A stretch of 64,000 bases of DNA from JADGRA01 sp035622755 (GTDB lineage Bacteria; Myxococcota; Myxococcia; Myxococcales; Myxococcaceae): assembly GCA_035622755.1 (NCBI GenBank), contig DASPUU010000137.1:12110-76109 (forward strand), written 5' to 3'. The position numbers were made by a program, and so were the translations under genes. The notes below the pieces were generated by a model. The model was not told where the DNA came from. It saw only the letters and a list, made by a program, of their open reading frames with translations, and ran no database searches. Positions 31,272-40,023 of this stretch are shown in pieces; the first letter of the stretch is position 1; each line of letters opens with the position of its first letter.

Positions 31272-33653
31272 TCAGCGGACCTCGGCCTTCCACTTCTCCC
31301 ACCGCGGCCGGAGCTCGCCGACCAGGCGGAGGAACCCGGGGTCGGAGCGGAGCGGGTCGAGGAGCGGGTCGCGGGAGATGAGCAGGTAGCTCGGCATCCC
31401 TCCCTGCACCGTCTTCCGCAGCCAGTCCAGCGCCTGGTCGAGGTGGCCGAGCTGCGCCTCCACCGCGGCCAGCTCGTAGGTGTCGTGGTGGTAGGTCGAG
31501 GCCTGCTTCGGCCCGCCGGCAGCGGCGATCTCGTCGACCAGCGCCTGCGCCTCCGCCCGCCGCCCTCGCAGCGCGAGCACCATGGCGCGCGCGATGCGGT
31601 CGTCCACCGGCTGGGGCGCCGGGACCTCCGGGTCGAACACCCGCTCCACCGGGTCCACCTGGTCGAGCCGCACCAGCGCCTTCCAGGCCCGGCGCGTGGC
31701 CTTGGGCTCGGGGTTGAGGGCCCGCGTCCGGGCCACCGCATCCTGCCAGCGGCCGGCCATCTCGTAGCCGGTGGTGACCAGGACGCGGCCGGCATCGCTG
31801 AGCGGGTCGAGCTCGAGGCCGAGCTCCACCTCGCGGAGCCCTGCCTCCTCGATGCCCCGGTGCAGCCGGTACAGCCCGAGCAGGCTGTGGCCGAGGGCGG
31901 TCGGCTCCAGCTCCTGGGCCTGCTGCACCTCGGCCAGCGCGCGGTCCAGGTTCCACCCACCGAGATGGCTGAACTGGAGCACTCCCTCGGCCAGGTGCGG
32001 CAATCCCAGCGAGGACTCGAGCTCCAGGGCCCGGGCCGCCTCCCGGCGGGCGCGCTCGAAGAGCGAGGCGTCGCTGACCTCGTGGTCGGCGGCCAGGTGG
32101 GCCAGGCAGTAGGCCAGCCGCGCGTGGGCCAGGGCATAGCCGGGGTCGAGCTGGAGCGCCTGCTCCAGGTCCGCCTCGGCAGCGACCAGGTTCGCCCGCC
32201 TCCACCACTGGTCCGACTTCGAGACGCCGCGCAGGTAGTAGTCGTAGGCCTCCGGGTTGGAGGTCGAGCCGCGGCGGAGCCGGGCGTTGTCCGCCTGGGT
32301 GAGCTGGAGGGCGAGCGCGGAGGCGACCTTCGAGGCGACGTCGCTCTGGACGTCGAGCACCTCCCGGGCGTCGCGATCGTACGTCTCCGCCCAGAGGTCC
32401 TGGTCGGTCCTGGCGTCGATGAGGTGGACGCTGATGCGCACCCGCCCCCCGGCCCGGCGGACGCTGCCCTCGAGCACCGTCCCCACCCCGAGCTCGGCGG
32501 CCACCTCGTGCGGGGGGCGGGACGTGCCGCGATAGGCCGACGACGAGGTGCGGGAGATGACCCGCAGCCCCGGCACCTTGGAGAGCTGGGTGAGGATGTC
32601 CTCGGCCAGGCCCTCGCCGAAGTAGGCGTCGTCCGGCGAGCCGCCGAGATTGGCCAGGGGCAGCACGGCGATGGAGCGCTGGTCGGCCGCCCGCCGGGGG
32701 TGCGCTTCCCAGGGGCGGCCGAGCGCAACGACCACGGCGGCGCCGGCCAGGGCGACGACGGCCGCCGCCCCGAGGCGAGCTCTCCTTGCTCGCCGCCCGC
32801 TCAGCGCCTCGACGAGCTCGACCGGGCCCAGGTACCGGCGCGATGGATCCTCGGCGAGCGCCCGGCGCAGCGGGGCCCGCCAGCCTCGCGGCACGGCACC
32901 CGGGTCGCCCCCCTCCGGGAGCTGACCGGTCACCATCTCGCAGGCGACGAGGGCGAGGGCGAACTGGTCGGCGCGGGCGGTCACCGGGCCGCCGCTCCTC
33001 TGCTCCGGCGCCATGTAGGCCGGGCTCCCGAAGACCACCCCCTCCTCGCCCTCGGTCTCGCCCCCCGCGCCCCCGGCCCGGCGCGCGATGCCGAAGTCGG
33101 TGACCACGGCGCGGAGCTCGCCCGCCTCCTGGTGGAGCATCACGTTTCCGGGCTTGAAGTCGTGGTGCACCACTCCCTCGGCGTGGATGGCCGCCAGCCC
33201 CTCGGCGATCTGCTCGAGCAGGGCGATGGCCTCCGCCGGTGCGAGGGGCCCCGCCCGCCGGAGCCGCTCGCCCAGAGTCTCGCCGTCCAGGTACTCCATG
33301 GTGAGAAAGGCCAGCGGCCTGCCGTCCGGGCCGGGACCCTCCTCGAAATCGAAGATGCGGCAGACGGCCGGATGGGTCACCGTCCGCGCCAGCTGCACCT
33401 CCCGGCGGAGCCGCTCGAGCAGGTCCGCCCCGCCGGCGACCGAGGCGCGCACCGTCTTCAGCGCCACGGTCACGTCCAGCCGGAGATCGCGGGCCTCGTA
33501 CACCTCGCCCATCCCGCCCCGGCCCACCAGTCGGATGAGCTTGAAGCGCTCGAGCAGAACGCTCCCCTCCCGGAGGGCGGCCCCCGGCGTCACCACCGTG
33601 GGCCGGGTAGGCGCCTCGAGGAGCGCCTCGGTTTCGCGCAGGTCCTCCGTCAT
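31272..33653 (-). CDS. Membrane Ser/Thr kinase with TolB-like domain and TPRs
   Basis: A 793-residue kinase with the same layout as its neighbours: kinase domain (GRGGMGEVYEA, Lys66, DFG 186-188), membrane span near 295-315, TolB-like domain (SIAVLPLANLGGSPDDAYFG) and TPR repeats to the end. The catalytic loop reads HHDFKPGN, so the HRD Arg is His (a non-RD kinase), while the catalytic Asp165 is kept; activation may not need activation-loop phosphorylation. A conserved promoter-like box lies 43 bases upstream. Confidence 0.9.
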   Translation of the reverse strand: MTEDLRETEALLEAPTRPTVVTPGAALREGSVLLERFKLIRLVGRGGMGEVYEARDLRLDVTVALKTVRASVAGGADLLERLRREVQLARTVTHPAVCRIFDFEEGPGPDGRPLAFLTMEYLDGETLGERLRRAGPLAPAEAIALLEQIAEGLAAIHAEGVVHHDFKPGNVMLHQEAGELRAVVTDFGIARRAGGAGGETEGEEGVVFGSPAYMAPEQRSGGPVTARADQFALALVACEMVTGQLPEGGDPGAVPRGWRAPLRRALAEDPSRRYLGPVELVEALSGRRARRARLGAAAVVALAGAAVVVALGRPWEAHPRRAADQRSIAVLPLANLGGSPDDAYFGEGLAEDILTQLSKVPGLRVISRTSSSAYRGTSRPPHEVAAELGVGTVLEGSVRRAGGRVRISVHLIDARTDQDLWAETYDRDAREVLDVQSDVASKVASALALQLTQADNARLRRGSTSNPEAYDYYLRGVSKSDQWWRRANLVAAEADLEQALQLDPGYALAHARLAYCLAHLAADHEVSDASLFERARREAARALELESSLGLPHLAEGVLQFSHLGGWNLDRALAEVQQAQELEPTALGHSLLGLYRLHRGIEEAGLREVELGLELDPLSDAGRVLVTTGYEMAGRWQDAVARTRALNPEPKATRRAWKALVRLDQVDPVERVFDPEVPAPQPVDDRIARAMVLALRGRRAEAQALVDEIAAAGGPKQASTYHHDTYELAAVEAQLGHLDQALDWLRKTVQGGMPSYLLISRDPLLDPLRSDPGFLRLVGELRPRWEKWKAEVR

Positions 33654-33695
33654 GGGTCGCCCCGCGGGCCTCGCTGGGCGCCCCCGGGCGGCGGG

Positions 33696-33705
33696 AGCAT
33701 AGGCG
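33696..33705 (-). promoter_or_regulatory. Conserved -10-like box ahead of a kinase gene
   Basis: On the minus strand the sequence reads CGCCTATGCT, 43 bases before the kinase start at 33653. The same ten bases occur 37 bases before the paralogue start at 36114. TATGCT agrees with TATAAT at four positions. It is probably a retained promoter element of the duplicated gene. Confidence 0.35.
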
Positions 33706-33732
33706 TGGGGCGCGGCGCAGGGCCACGCCGGC

Positions 33733-36114
33733 TCAGGGATGGTCCGCCTTCCACCTCTCCCAGCGGGGCCTGAGCTCGGTCATCAGCTGCGCGAAGCCCG
33801 GGTCGGAACGGATGGGATCGAGCAGCGGATCGCGCGAGAAGAGGAGGTAGTTCGGGAACCCCGACTCGGCGGCCTTCCGGAGCCAGCCGACGGCCTCCGT
33901 CGGGTGGCCGATGAGCGACTCGGTGCAGGCCAGCTCGTACATCGAGTGATGGGCCCATTCCCCGGGCTCGAGCGGGTAGCCGCCGGCAAAGAGCTTCGCC
34001 AGGAAGGCCGCCTCGTCCTTCTTGCCGGCCACGGCCAGGATCAGCGCCCGCGTGGTGTCGGGGGTCTCGGGGAAGACCTCGTCCGGGTCAGGCGTCTCGG
34101 CCAGCGCCACTGCCTCGTCCAGGCGCCCCACCCGGAGCATCGAGGGCAGCCCCCGCAAGCGGTCGCTCGGTCTCTCGGCGAGCTCCCGGCTCCGGCTCAG
34201 CGCCTCGTTGAAGCGAGCGGTCCACTCGTACGCCAGCACCGTCACCAGCCGGACCAGCGTTCCCCGCGGGTTGAGCTTGAGAGCCAGCTCCGCCTCGCGC
34301 ACCGCCGGCTCGAGCCCGACGTGGCCCATCACCGAGGCGGCCCAGATGTGTGCCGAGTCCGGCTCGAGCGCCCGGGCGCGCGCGAACTCCTTCATCGCAC
34401 CGTCGAAGTCCCAGCCGCTGTACCGGCTGAAGAGGAGCTGGCCCAGAGCGACGTGCGGCAGGGCCAGCCCCGGTTCGAGCTCCAGGGCCCGGTTCACCGA
34501 GCTCCGGGCCCGGTCGATCCACTGGGGATCCTCCGCGTCGTTGTACAGGCCGTAGCGCAGGTAGGCATCCCCCAGCTCGGCATGTGCCAGGGCGTAGCCG
34601 GGGTCGAGCGCGACGGCGTGCTCGAAGTCGGACATCGCCGCCCGCAGCTCCTTGCCCGACCCGTTCCCGGCATGGGCGACGCCCTTGAGATAGAAATCGT
34701 AGGCCTCGGGGTTGGAGGTGGTGCCGCGACGGAGGCGTGCGCCGTCCGCCTCGGTGAGCCGGAGGGCCAGCGCCGCGGCCACCTTCGACGCCACGTCCGT
34801 CTGCACGTCGAGCACGTCCCGCGGGTCCCGGTCGTAGGTCTCCGCCCACAGCTGGCGCTCGGTTCCGGCATCGATGAGCTGCGCGGTGATGCGGATGCGG
34901 CCCCCCGCCCGCCGGATGCTCCCCTCGAGGAGCGTGCCCACCCCGAGCTCCTGGGCGATCTCCCGGAGCGGTCGGGTGGTTCCCTTGTAGGGCCGGGTCG
35001 AGCCGCGGGCGATGACGTGCAGCGTGCGCATCTTGGTGAGCTGGGTGTTGATGTCCTCGGTCAGCCCGTCCCCGAAGTAGTCGCTGTCCGGGCCGCCACC
35101 GAGGTTGGCCAGGGGAAGCACGGCGATGGCCAGGCGGTCCGCCCGCGGCGTGCGGCCACGCAAGGCCATGGTGACTGCACCGGCCGCGACCAGCGCCACG
35201 GCCAGGGTGACGCCCGCCGCCAGCCGGCGGCGGCGGCGCTTGCCGCCCTCGAGGGTGGCCACCAGCGCCCGCGGGTCGGCGGGTCGCCTCTCCGGATCCG
35301 CGTCGAGGGCCCGGCGCAGCGCCGGGGCCCAGGCCCGCGGGACGTGGTCGAGGACCCCGCTCTCCGAGGGAAGCCGGCCGCTCACCATCTCGCAGGCGAC
35401 CAGGGCCAGCGCGTGGATGTCGGTCCGGGCGGTCACCTCGCTCCCCTGCCGCTGCTCGGGCGACATGTAGGCCGGACTCCCGATGACCGCCCCCTCCTCG
35501 GTGCCCACCCAGCCGGTGTGGTTGCCGCTGCCCCGGGCGGCGCGCGCGATGCCGAAGTCGGTCACCACCGCCCGGAGCTCGCCCCCCTCGTGCACGAGCA
35601 TCACGTTTCCGGGCTTGAAGTCGCGGTGGATGAGCCCCCGGGCGTGGATGGCGGCCAGGCCCTCGGCCATCTGCTCCAGCAGCGGGATGGCCTCCCGGGG
35701 AGGGAGCGGGGCGGAGGCGAGTCGCTCGGCGAGCGTCTCGCCGTCGAGGTACTCCATGGTGACGAAGGCGACCGGCTTCTCGTCCGGCCCGGAGCCCTCG
35801 TGGAAATCGAAGACGCGGCAGACGTTCGGATGGGTCACGACCCGGGCGAGCTGCACCTCGCGCCGGAGGCGTTCCAGCAGCTCGGGGGCGGCGGTGGACG
35901 AGGTCCGCACCGTCTTCAGGGCGACGGTGGCGTGCAGCCGGAGGTCGCGCGCCTCGTACACCTCGCCCATCCCGCCCTGGCCGACGAGGCGGAGGAGCTT
36001 GAAGCGCTCGAGGAGGACCTCACCCTCGCGCAGCGTCGAGGAGGACGGCGCGGGTGTTCCCGACGACTGGACGGTGTCGCCCAGGGACTCGGTCTCGCGC
36101 ACGTTCTCCGGCAT
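33733..36114 (-). CDS. Membrane Ser/Thr kinase with TolB-like domain and TPRs
   Basis: A 793-residue kinase, same length and layout as its neighbour. Kinase domain with GQGGMGEVYEA, Lys67, a complete HRDFKPGN (163-170) and DFG (186-188); membrane span about 300-320 (AAGVTLAVALVAAGAVTMAL); TolB-like domain (AIAVLPLANLGGGPDSDYFG to DVLDVQTDVASKVAAALALR); TPR-like repeats to residue 793. All kinase residues needed for activity are present, so this is the most canonical member of the array. The duplicated promoter-like box is at 36151. Confidence 0.92.
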   Translation of the reverse strand: MPENVRETESLGDTVQSSGTPAPSSSTLREGEVLLERFKLLRLVGQGGMGEVYEARDLRLHATVALKTVRTSSTAAPELLERLRREVQLARVVTHPNVCRVFDFHEGSGPDEKPVAFVTMEYLDGETLAERLASAPLPPREAIPLLEQMAEGLAAIHARGLIHRDFKPGNVMLVHEGGELRAVVTDFGIARAARGSGNHTGWVGTEEGAVIGSPAYMSPEQRQGSEVTARTDIHALALVACEMVSGRLPSESGVLDHVPRAWAPALRRALDADPERRPADPRALVATLEGGKRRRRRLAAGVTLAVALVAAGAVTMALRGRTPRADRLAIAVLPLANLGGGPDSDYFGDGLTEDINTQLTKMRTLHVIARGSTRPYKGTTRPLREIAQELGVGTLLEGSIRRAGGRIRITAQLIDAGTERQLWAETYDRDPRDVLDVQTDVASKVAAALALRLTEADGARLRRGTTSNPEAYDFYLKGVAHAGNGSGKELRAAMSDFEHAVALDPGYALAHAELGDAYLRYGLYNDAEDPQWIDRARSSVNRALELEPGLALPHVALGQLLFSRYSGWDFDGAMKEFARARALEPDSAHIWAASVMGHVGLEPAVREAELALKLNPRGTLVRLVTVLAYEWTARFNEALSRSRELAERPSDRLRGLPSMLRVGRLDEAVALAETPDPDEVFPETPDTTRALILAVAGKKDEAAFLAKLFAGGYPLEPGEWAHHSMYELACTESLIGHPTEAVGWLRKAAESGFPNYLLFSRDPLLDPIRSDPGFAQLMTELRPRWERWKADHP

Positions 36115-36150
36115 GTTGACCCCTGGGCCGCCGCCCCCCGGGCATCCGGC

Positions 36151-36160
36151 AGCATAGGCG
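36151..36160 (-). promoter_or_regulatory. Conserved -10-like box ahead of a kinase gene
   Basis: CGCCTATGCT on the minus strand, 37 bases before the kinase start at 36114, identical to the box at 33696-33705 ahead of the next paralogue. The surrounding bases differ, so the box itself seems to be under constraint or recently copied. Confidence 0.35.
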
Positions 36161-36204
36161 CGGGGCCCCGTGCCGGGCCACGCGGGAACCGGCCCACTCG
36201 CCGC

Positions 36205-36736
36205 TCAGCGGTAGTCGGCCGTCCACCGCTCCCAGCGCGGCCAGGAGCTGGACGAAGCCCGGGTCGGAGCGGACCGGGTCGAGCAGTTCCGCCATCTGCC
36301 CGAGCAGGGTGAGCGCTTCCTCGGGCGCCAGGCGTCCCGAGTGGAGTCGCTCGGCCAGGGTCTCGCCGTCGAGGTACTCCATGGTCACGAAGGCGAGGGG
36401 CTTGCCCTCGGGCCCAGTCCCCTCGTGGAAGTCGAAGACCCGGCAGACGTTGGGGTGTGTCACCGCCCGTGCCAGCTGCACCTCCCGCCGGAGCCGCTCC
36501 AGGAGCTCGGGGAGCGCGGTGGAGGAGGCCCGGACGGTCTTCAGGGCAACCGTGGCGTGGAGCCGCACATCCCGGGCCTCGTACACCTCGCCCATCCCGC
36601 CCCGGCCGACGAGCCGGACGAGCTTGAAGCGCTCGAGGAGGAGGTCCCCCTCGCGGAGGGCAGCGTGCGAGTCCGGCGACCCGGAACGCGGGAGGGTGTC
36701 GTCGAGCGCCTCGGTCTGCCGGTCGCGGTCGGTCAT
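36205..36736 (-). pseudogene. Remnant of a fourth Ser/Thr kinase paralogue
   Basis: The N-terminal half of a kinase domain is intact (GRGGMGEVYEARD, VALKTVRAS, then HPNVCRVFDFHEGTGPEG and TLLGQMAE) but then jumps straight to LLDPVRSDPGF, which in the paralogues lies about 30 residues from the C-terminus. Some 600 codons, including HRD, DFG, the membrane span and the TPRs, are missing. After the junction a frameshift follows: the ancestral ending PRWERW...ADYR and a stop (36205-36207) are readable only in another frame. A 238-residue frame remains open but its tail is not homologous to anything here. Confidence 0.85.
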
Positions 36737-36762
36737 CCCGCCCCCCGACCGCCGATGGTAGC

Positions 36763-37347
36763 TCAGCCCGCCTTCTTGCTCATCGCCAGCGGGACGCGGA
36801 ACACCTCCAGCACCTGGGCCACGTCCACCGGCTTGGCGAGGCAGGCCACCGCCCCGGCCTTGAGCGACTGCTCGACCATCTCCGGCGTGTGGCGGCCGGT
36901 CATGGTGATGAGCCGCACCGCCTCAAGGTTCTTGCGCGCCTTGATGCGCCGGCACACCTCGAAGCCGTCCACCTCCGGCATGTTCAGGTCGATGAGCAGG
37001 CCATGCGGCTTGAGCTCGGTGACGAGCAGGAGCGCCTCCACCCCGGAGGTGGTGGTGGTCAGCTCCACCTGGCTCCCGTGGGCCTTGAAGGCGCGCTTCA
37101 GGGCGTCGAGCACCGGCTTCTCATCGTCCACGGCCAGGAGCCGGACCGCCGAGCTGCCCAGCTCCTCGGGAACGGGCATCTGGTGGGCGATGAGAAAGGA
37201 GCGGAGGTCGCCCCCGCGCACGCGGCGGTGACCACCCGGGGTCCGGAAGGCGATGAGGATTCCCCGGTCGATCCACTTGCTGACCGTGGAGGGGTCTACC
37301 TGGAGCAACCGGCTGATGTCATGGGTCGTGTAGAGCGTGTCCGTCAT
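36763..37347 (-). CDS. HTH-receiver regulator (excisionase-type HTH, then receiver)
   Basis: A 194-residue protein with an N-terminal MerR/excisionase-like helix-turn-helix (YTTHDISRLLQVDPSTVSKW, residues 6-25, then TPGGHRRVRGGDLRSF) and a C-terminal receiver domain (Asp74-Asp75, phospho-acceptor Asp120 in LLIDLNMPEVDG, Lys in CLAKPVD). The order is the reverse of ordinary response regulators. It probably binds DNA under control of phosphorylation by an unlinked histidine kinase. It lies downstream of kdsA with a 117-base gap and upstream (in transcription) of the kinase array. Confidence 0.88.
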   Translation of the reverse strand: MTDTLYTTHDISRLLQVDPSTVSKWIDRGILIAFRTPGGHRRVRGGDLRSFLIAHQMPVPEELGSSAVRLLAVDDEKPVLDALKRAFKAHGSQVELTTTTSGVEALLLVTELKPHGLLIDLNMPEVDGFEVCRRIKARKNLEAVRLITMTGRHTPEMVEQSLKAGAVACLAKPVDVAQVLEVFRVPLAMSKKAG

Positions 37348-37385
37348 GGCCTCGACCCGTCCTGAAACCTGGACTGCGCGGGCAT

Positions 37386-37409
37386 CCTGCCCCCAAGCCC
37401 TGGGGCAGG
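37386..37409 (-). promoter_or_regulatory. Perfect 8-bp inverted repeat between kdsA and the HTH-receiver gene
   Basis: CCTGCCCC (37386-37393) and GGGGCAGG (37402-37409) flank an 8-base spacer, 39 bases upstream of the regulator's start. No T-tract follows on either strand, so an operator, perhaps for autoregulation, is more likely than a terminator. Confidence 0.35.
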
Positions 37410-37464
37410 GAAGGCGAATTTCTGCTTTTCCCTGGCCTGGGCGTGGTCGGCCCGGACCCGGGGC

Positions 37465-38283
37465 TCACGCCTCCGCGCCGAGCGCCCGGCGGATGGCCCG
37501 CACCTCTTTCAGCGTGGCCTCGAACATCGCCGGATCCAGCGAGCAAGGTCCGTCGCAGGGCGCGCTGTCCGGAGATTCGTGCACCTCGGTGAAGAGGGCG
37601 TCGACGCCGGCCGCCACCGCCGCCCGGGCGAGGACCGGAACCAGCCGCCGCTCGCCCCCGGAAGCGGTGCCCGCCGCCGAGGGAAGCTGCACCGAGTGCG
37701 TGGCGTCGAAGCACACGGTGAGGCCCGCCTCGCGCATCTGGTGCAGGCCCCGCATGTCGACCACCAGGTTGTGGTAGCCGAAGCTCGCCCCGCGCTCGGT
37801 GACCAGGACGTTGGCGTTCCCCGCCTCGATGGCCTTCCGCGCCGCCTGGACCATGTCCAGCGGGGCGACGAACTGGCCCTTCTTCAGATTGACGCCGCGC
37901 CCGGATCGCGCCACGGCCACCACCAGGTCCGTCTGGCGGCAGAGGAAGGCCGGTACCTGGAGCACGTCCACCACCTCGGCCGCCGGGCCCACCTGCGCCA
38001 CCTCGTGCACGTCGGTGAGCACCGGCACCCTCACTTCCTGCCGGACCTTCCCCAGGACCCGGAGGCCCTCCACCATCCCCGGGCCCCGGAAGGAGGCCCC
38101 GCTCGTCCGGTTGGCCTTGTCGAAGCTGCACTTGAAGATGAAGGGGAAGCCGAGCCGGCCGGCGATGGCGGACAGGAGGCGGGCGTGGCGCAGGGCGTGC
38201 TCCTCGGACTCGATGACGTCCGGTCCGGCGATGACCAGGAGGGGCTGCCCCGGGCCGACGGCATGGCCGCCGAGGCGGATCAT
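37465..38283 (-). CDS. kdsA: 3-deoxy-8-phosphooctulonate synthase (KDO-8-P synthase)
   Basis: A 272-residue enzyme that condenses phosphoenolpyruvate with arabinose 5-phosphate, making KDO-8-P for the LPS inner core. Diagnostic segments: LVIAGPDVIESEEHALRHA, FKCSFDKANRTSGASFRGPG, VLTDVHE, VPAFLCRQTDL, VNLKKGQFVAP, TERGASFGYHNLVVDMR and FDATHSVQLPS. A Cys in AFLCRQ is common to all family members and does not decide metal dependence. Its ATG overlaps the pyrG stop (ATGA). The kdsB-pyrG-kdsA order is common in proteobacterial LPS clusters. Confidence 0.97.
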   Translation of the reverse strand: MIRLGGHAVGPGQPLLVIAGPDVIESEEHALRHARLLSAIAGRLGFPFIFKCSFDKANRTSGASFRGPGMVEGLRVLGKVRQEVRVPVLTDVHEVAQVGPAAEVVDVLQVPAFLCRQTDLVVAVARSGRGVNLKKGQFVAPLDMVQAARKAIEAGNANVLVTERGASFGYHNLVVDMRGLHQMREAGLTVCFDATHSVQLPSAAGTASGGERRLVPVLARAAVAAGVDALFTEVHESPDSAPCDGPCSLDPAMFEATLKEVRAIRRALGAEA

Positions 38284-39902
38284 CTCCGCGCGCCGTCCCG
38301 GTGATCGAGCGCCGCGCGGACGAAGCCGGAAAAGAGCGGGTGCGGGGCGAAGGGCTTGCTCTTGAACTCCGGATGGAACTGGCAGCCGACGAAGTATGGA
38401 TGGTCGGGCAGCTCGACCATCTCCACCAGGTTGAGCTCCGGGTTGTGTCCGCTCACGCTCAGCCCGGCCTCGGTCAGCCGCGCCCGGTAGAGGTTGTTCA
38501 CCTCGTAGCGATGGCGGTGGCGCTCGCTCACCTCGTCCTTCCCGTAGAGCTTGGCCGCCAGCGAGCCACTCTTCAGCACGCAGCGGTAGGCGCCGAGCCG
38601 CATCGTGCCGCCCTTGTCCTGAACGTTGAGCTGGCTCTCCATGAGCGAGATGACCGGATGGGGCGTCCGCTCGTCGAACTCGATGGAGTTCGCCCCCTGT
38701 AGCCCGAGCACGTGGCGGGCGAACTCCACCACCGCCATCTGCAGCCCGAGGCAGATGCCGAAGAAGGGGACCTTCTTCTCCCGCGCCCAGCGGATGGCGT
38801 CGATCTTCCCTTCCGTCCCGCGCACGCCGAACCCCCCGGGGACGAGCAGGGCGTGCACGCCGGGGAGGAGGTTGGCCGCGCCCTTGGCCTCCACCTCCTG
38901 GCTGTCGAGGTAGATGAGCTCCACCCGGCAGTCGGCGGCGATGCCTCCGTGCTGGAGGGCCTCGTTCAGGCTCTTGTAGCTCTCCTTGAGGTCGGTGTAC
39001 TTGCCGACGATGGCGATGCGGACCTCGCCGCGCGCCGGCCGGTAGACCTTTTCCAGGATTTTCTCCCAGCGCTCCAGCCGCGGGGCGCGGGACCAGATGT
39101 TGAGGATCTCCGAGAGCCGCTCGTCGATGCCCTGGCGGTGGAGCTCGATGGGGAGCTCGTAGATGCTCTTCACGTCCGGGCTGGTGAACACCCCGGCCGG
39201 ATCGACGTTGCAGAACATGGCGATCTTGGCCCGCATCTCGGCCGGGACCTCGCGGTCGGTGCGGCAGACCAGGACGTCGGGCTGGATGCCGATCTCCCGG
39301 AGCTTCATCACCGAGTGCTGGGTGGGCTTGGTCTTCACCTCGCCGGCGGCGGCGATGTAGGGCAGGAGCGTGAGGTGGACGTAGGTGGCGTTCTGCGGCC
39401 CGACGTCGTAGCGCATCTGGCGGACGGCCTCGAGGAAGGGGAGGGACTCGATGTCGCCCACCGTCCCGCCCACCTCGACGATGATCGCGTCGTGGCCCTC
39501 GGCGGCGGCCAGGATGTTGGCCTTGATCTCGTCGGTGATGTGGGGAATGACCTGCACCGTCTTCCCCAGGTACTCGCCCCGGCGCTCCTTCTGGATGACC
39601 GAGTTGTAGACCCGCCCGGTGGTGAAGTTGTTCAGCCGGCTCATGTGGGCCGAGGTGAAACGCTCGTAGTGACCGAGGTCGAGGTCGGTCTCCGCCCCGT
39701 CGTCGGTGACGTAGACCTCGCCGTGCTGGAAGGGGCTCATCGTCCCCGGGTCGACGTTGATGTACGGGTCGAGCTTGCAGAGGGTGATGTCCAGCCCGCG
39801 GTTCTCGAGCAGGGCGGCGATGGAGGCGGAGGCCAGCCCTTTGCCCAGGGAGCTCACCACGCCGCCCGTCACGAAGATGAACTTGGTCTTCTTGGAGCGC
39901 AT
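38280..39902 (-). CDS. pyrG: CTP synthase
   Basis: A 540-residue enzyme making CTP from UTP and glutamine. The N-terminal amidoligase domain has KFIFVTGGVVSSLGKGLASA and LDPYINVDPGTMSPFQHGEV; the C-terminal glutamine amidotransferase domain has the nucleophile Cys in PFFGICLGLQMAV and the His/Glu in CQFHPEFKSKP. The ATG at 39902 (MRSKKTKFIF) is the family start and has AGGA nine bases upstream; a TTGACC -35-like box is seen near 39938. CTP is needed to activate KDO, which explains linkage with kdsA and kdsB. Confidence 0.97.
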   Translation of the reverse strand: MRSKKTKFIFVTGGVVSSLGKGLASASIAALLENRGLDITLCKLDPYINVDPGTMSPFQHGEVYVTDDGAETDLDLGHYERFTSAHMSRLNNFTTGRVYNSVIQKERRGEYLGKTVQVIPHITDEIKANILAAAEGHDAIIVEVGGTVGDIESLPFLEAVRQMRYDVGPQNATYVHLTLLPYIAAAGEVKTKPTQHSVMKLREIGIQPDVLVCRTDREVPAEMRAKIAMFCNVDPAGVFTSPDVKSIYELPIELHRQGIDERLSEILNIWSRAPRLERWEKILEKVYRPARGEVRIAIVGKYTDLKESYKSLNEALQHGGIAADCRVELIYLDSQEVEAKGAANLLPGVHALLVPGGFGVRGTEGKIDAIRWAREKKVPFFGICLGLQMAVVEFARHVLGLQGANSIEFDERTPHPVISLMESQLNVQDKGGTMRLGAYRCVLKSGSLAAKLYGKDEVSERHRHRYEVNNLYRARLTEAGLSVSGHNPELNLVEMVELPDHPYFVGCQFHPEFKSKPFAPHPLFSGFVRAALDHRDGARR

Positions 39903-40023
39903 GGGGAATCCTGAATGCCGTAGAAGGCACGCCCGGGTCAATGACGCCCCTCGCGTCTCTCACCAGAGCCTGACGTCCGTTCGAACCCGGGCGGAGTCGG
40001 ACGGTGACGGCGGACGGCGCGGG

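Noticed and set aside
36020..36736. Reading the kinase remnant as an intact 238-residue gene
   Set aside because: Its C-terminal third is not homologous to the paralogues in this frame and overlaps the next kinase gene; the ancestral end is found in another frame, so it is a pseudogene.
39988..40008. GTTCGAAC palindrome resembling a tRNA T-loop
   Set aside because: The flanking bases do not form a 5-bp T-stem on either strand and no acceptor, D or anticodon arm is present nearby.
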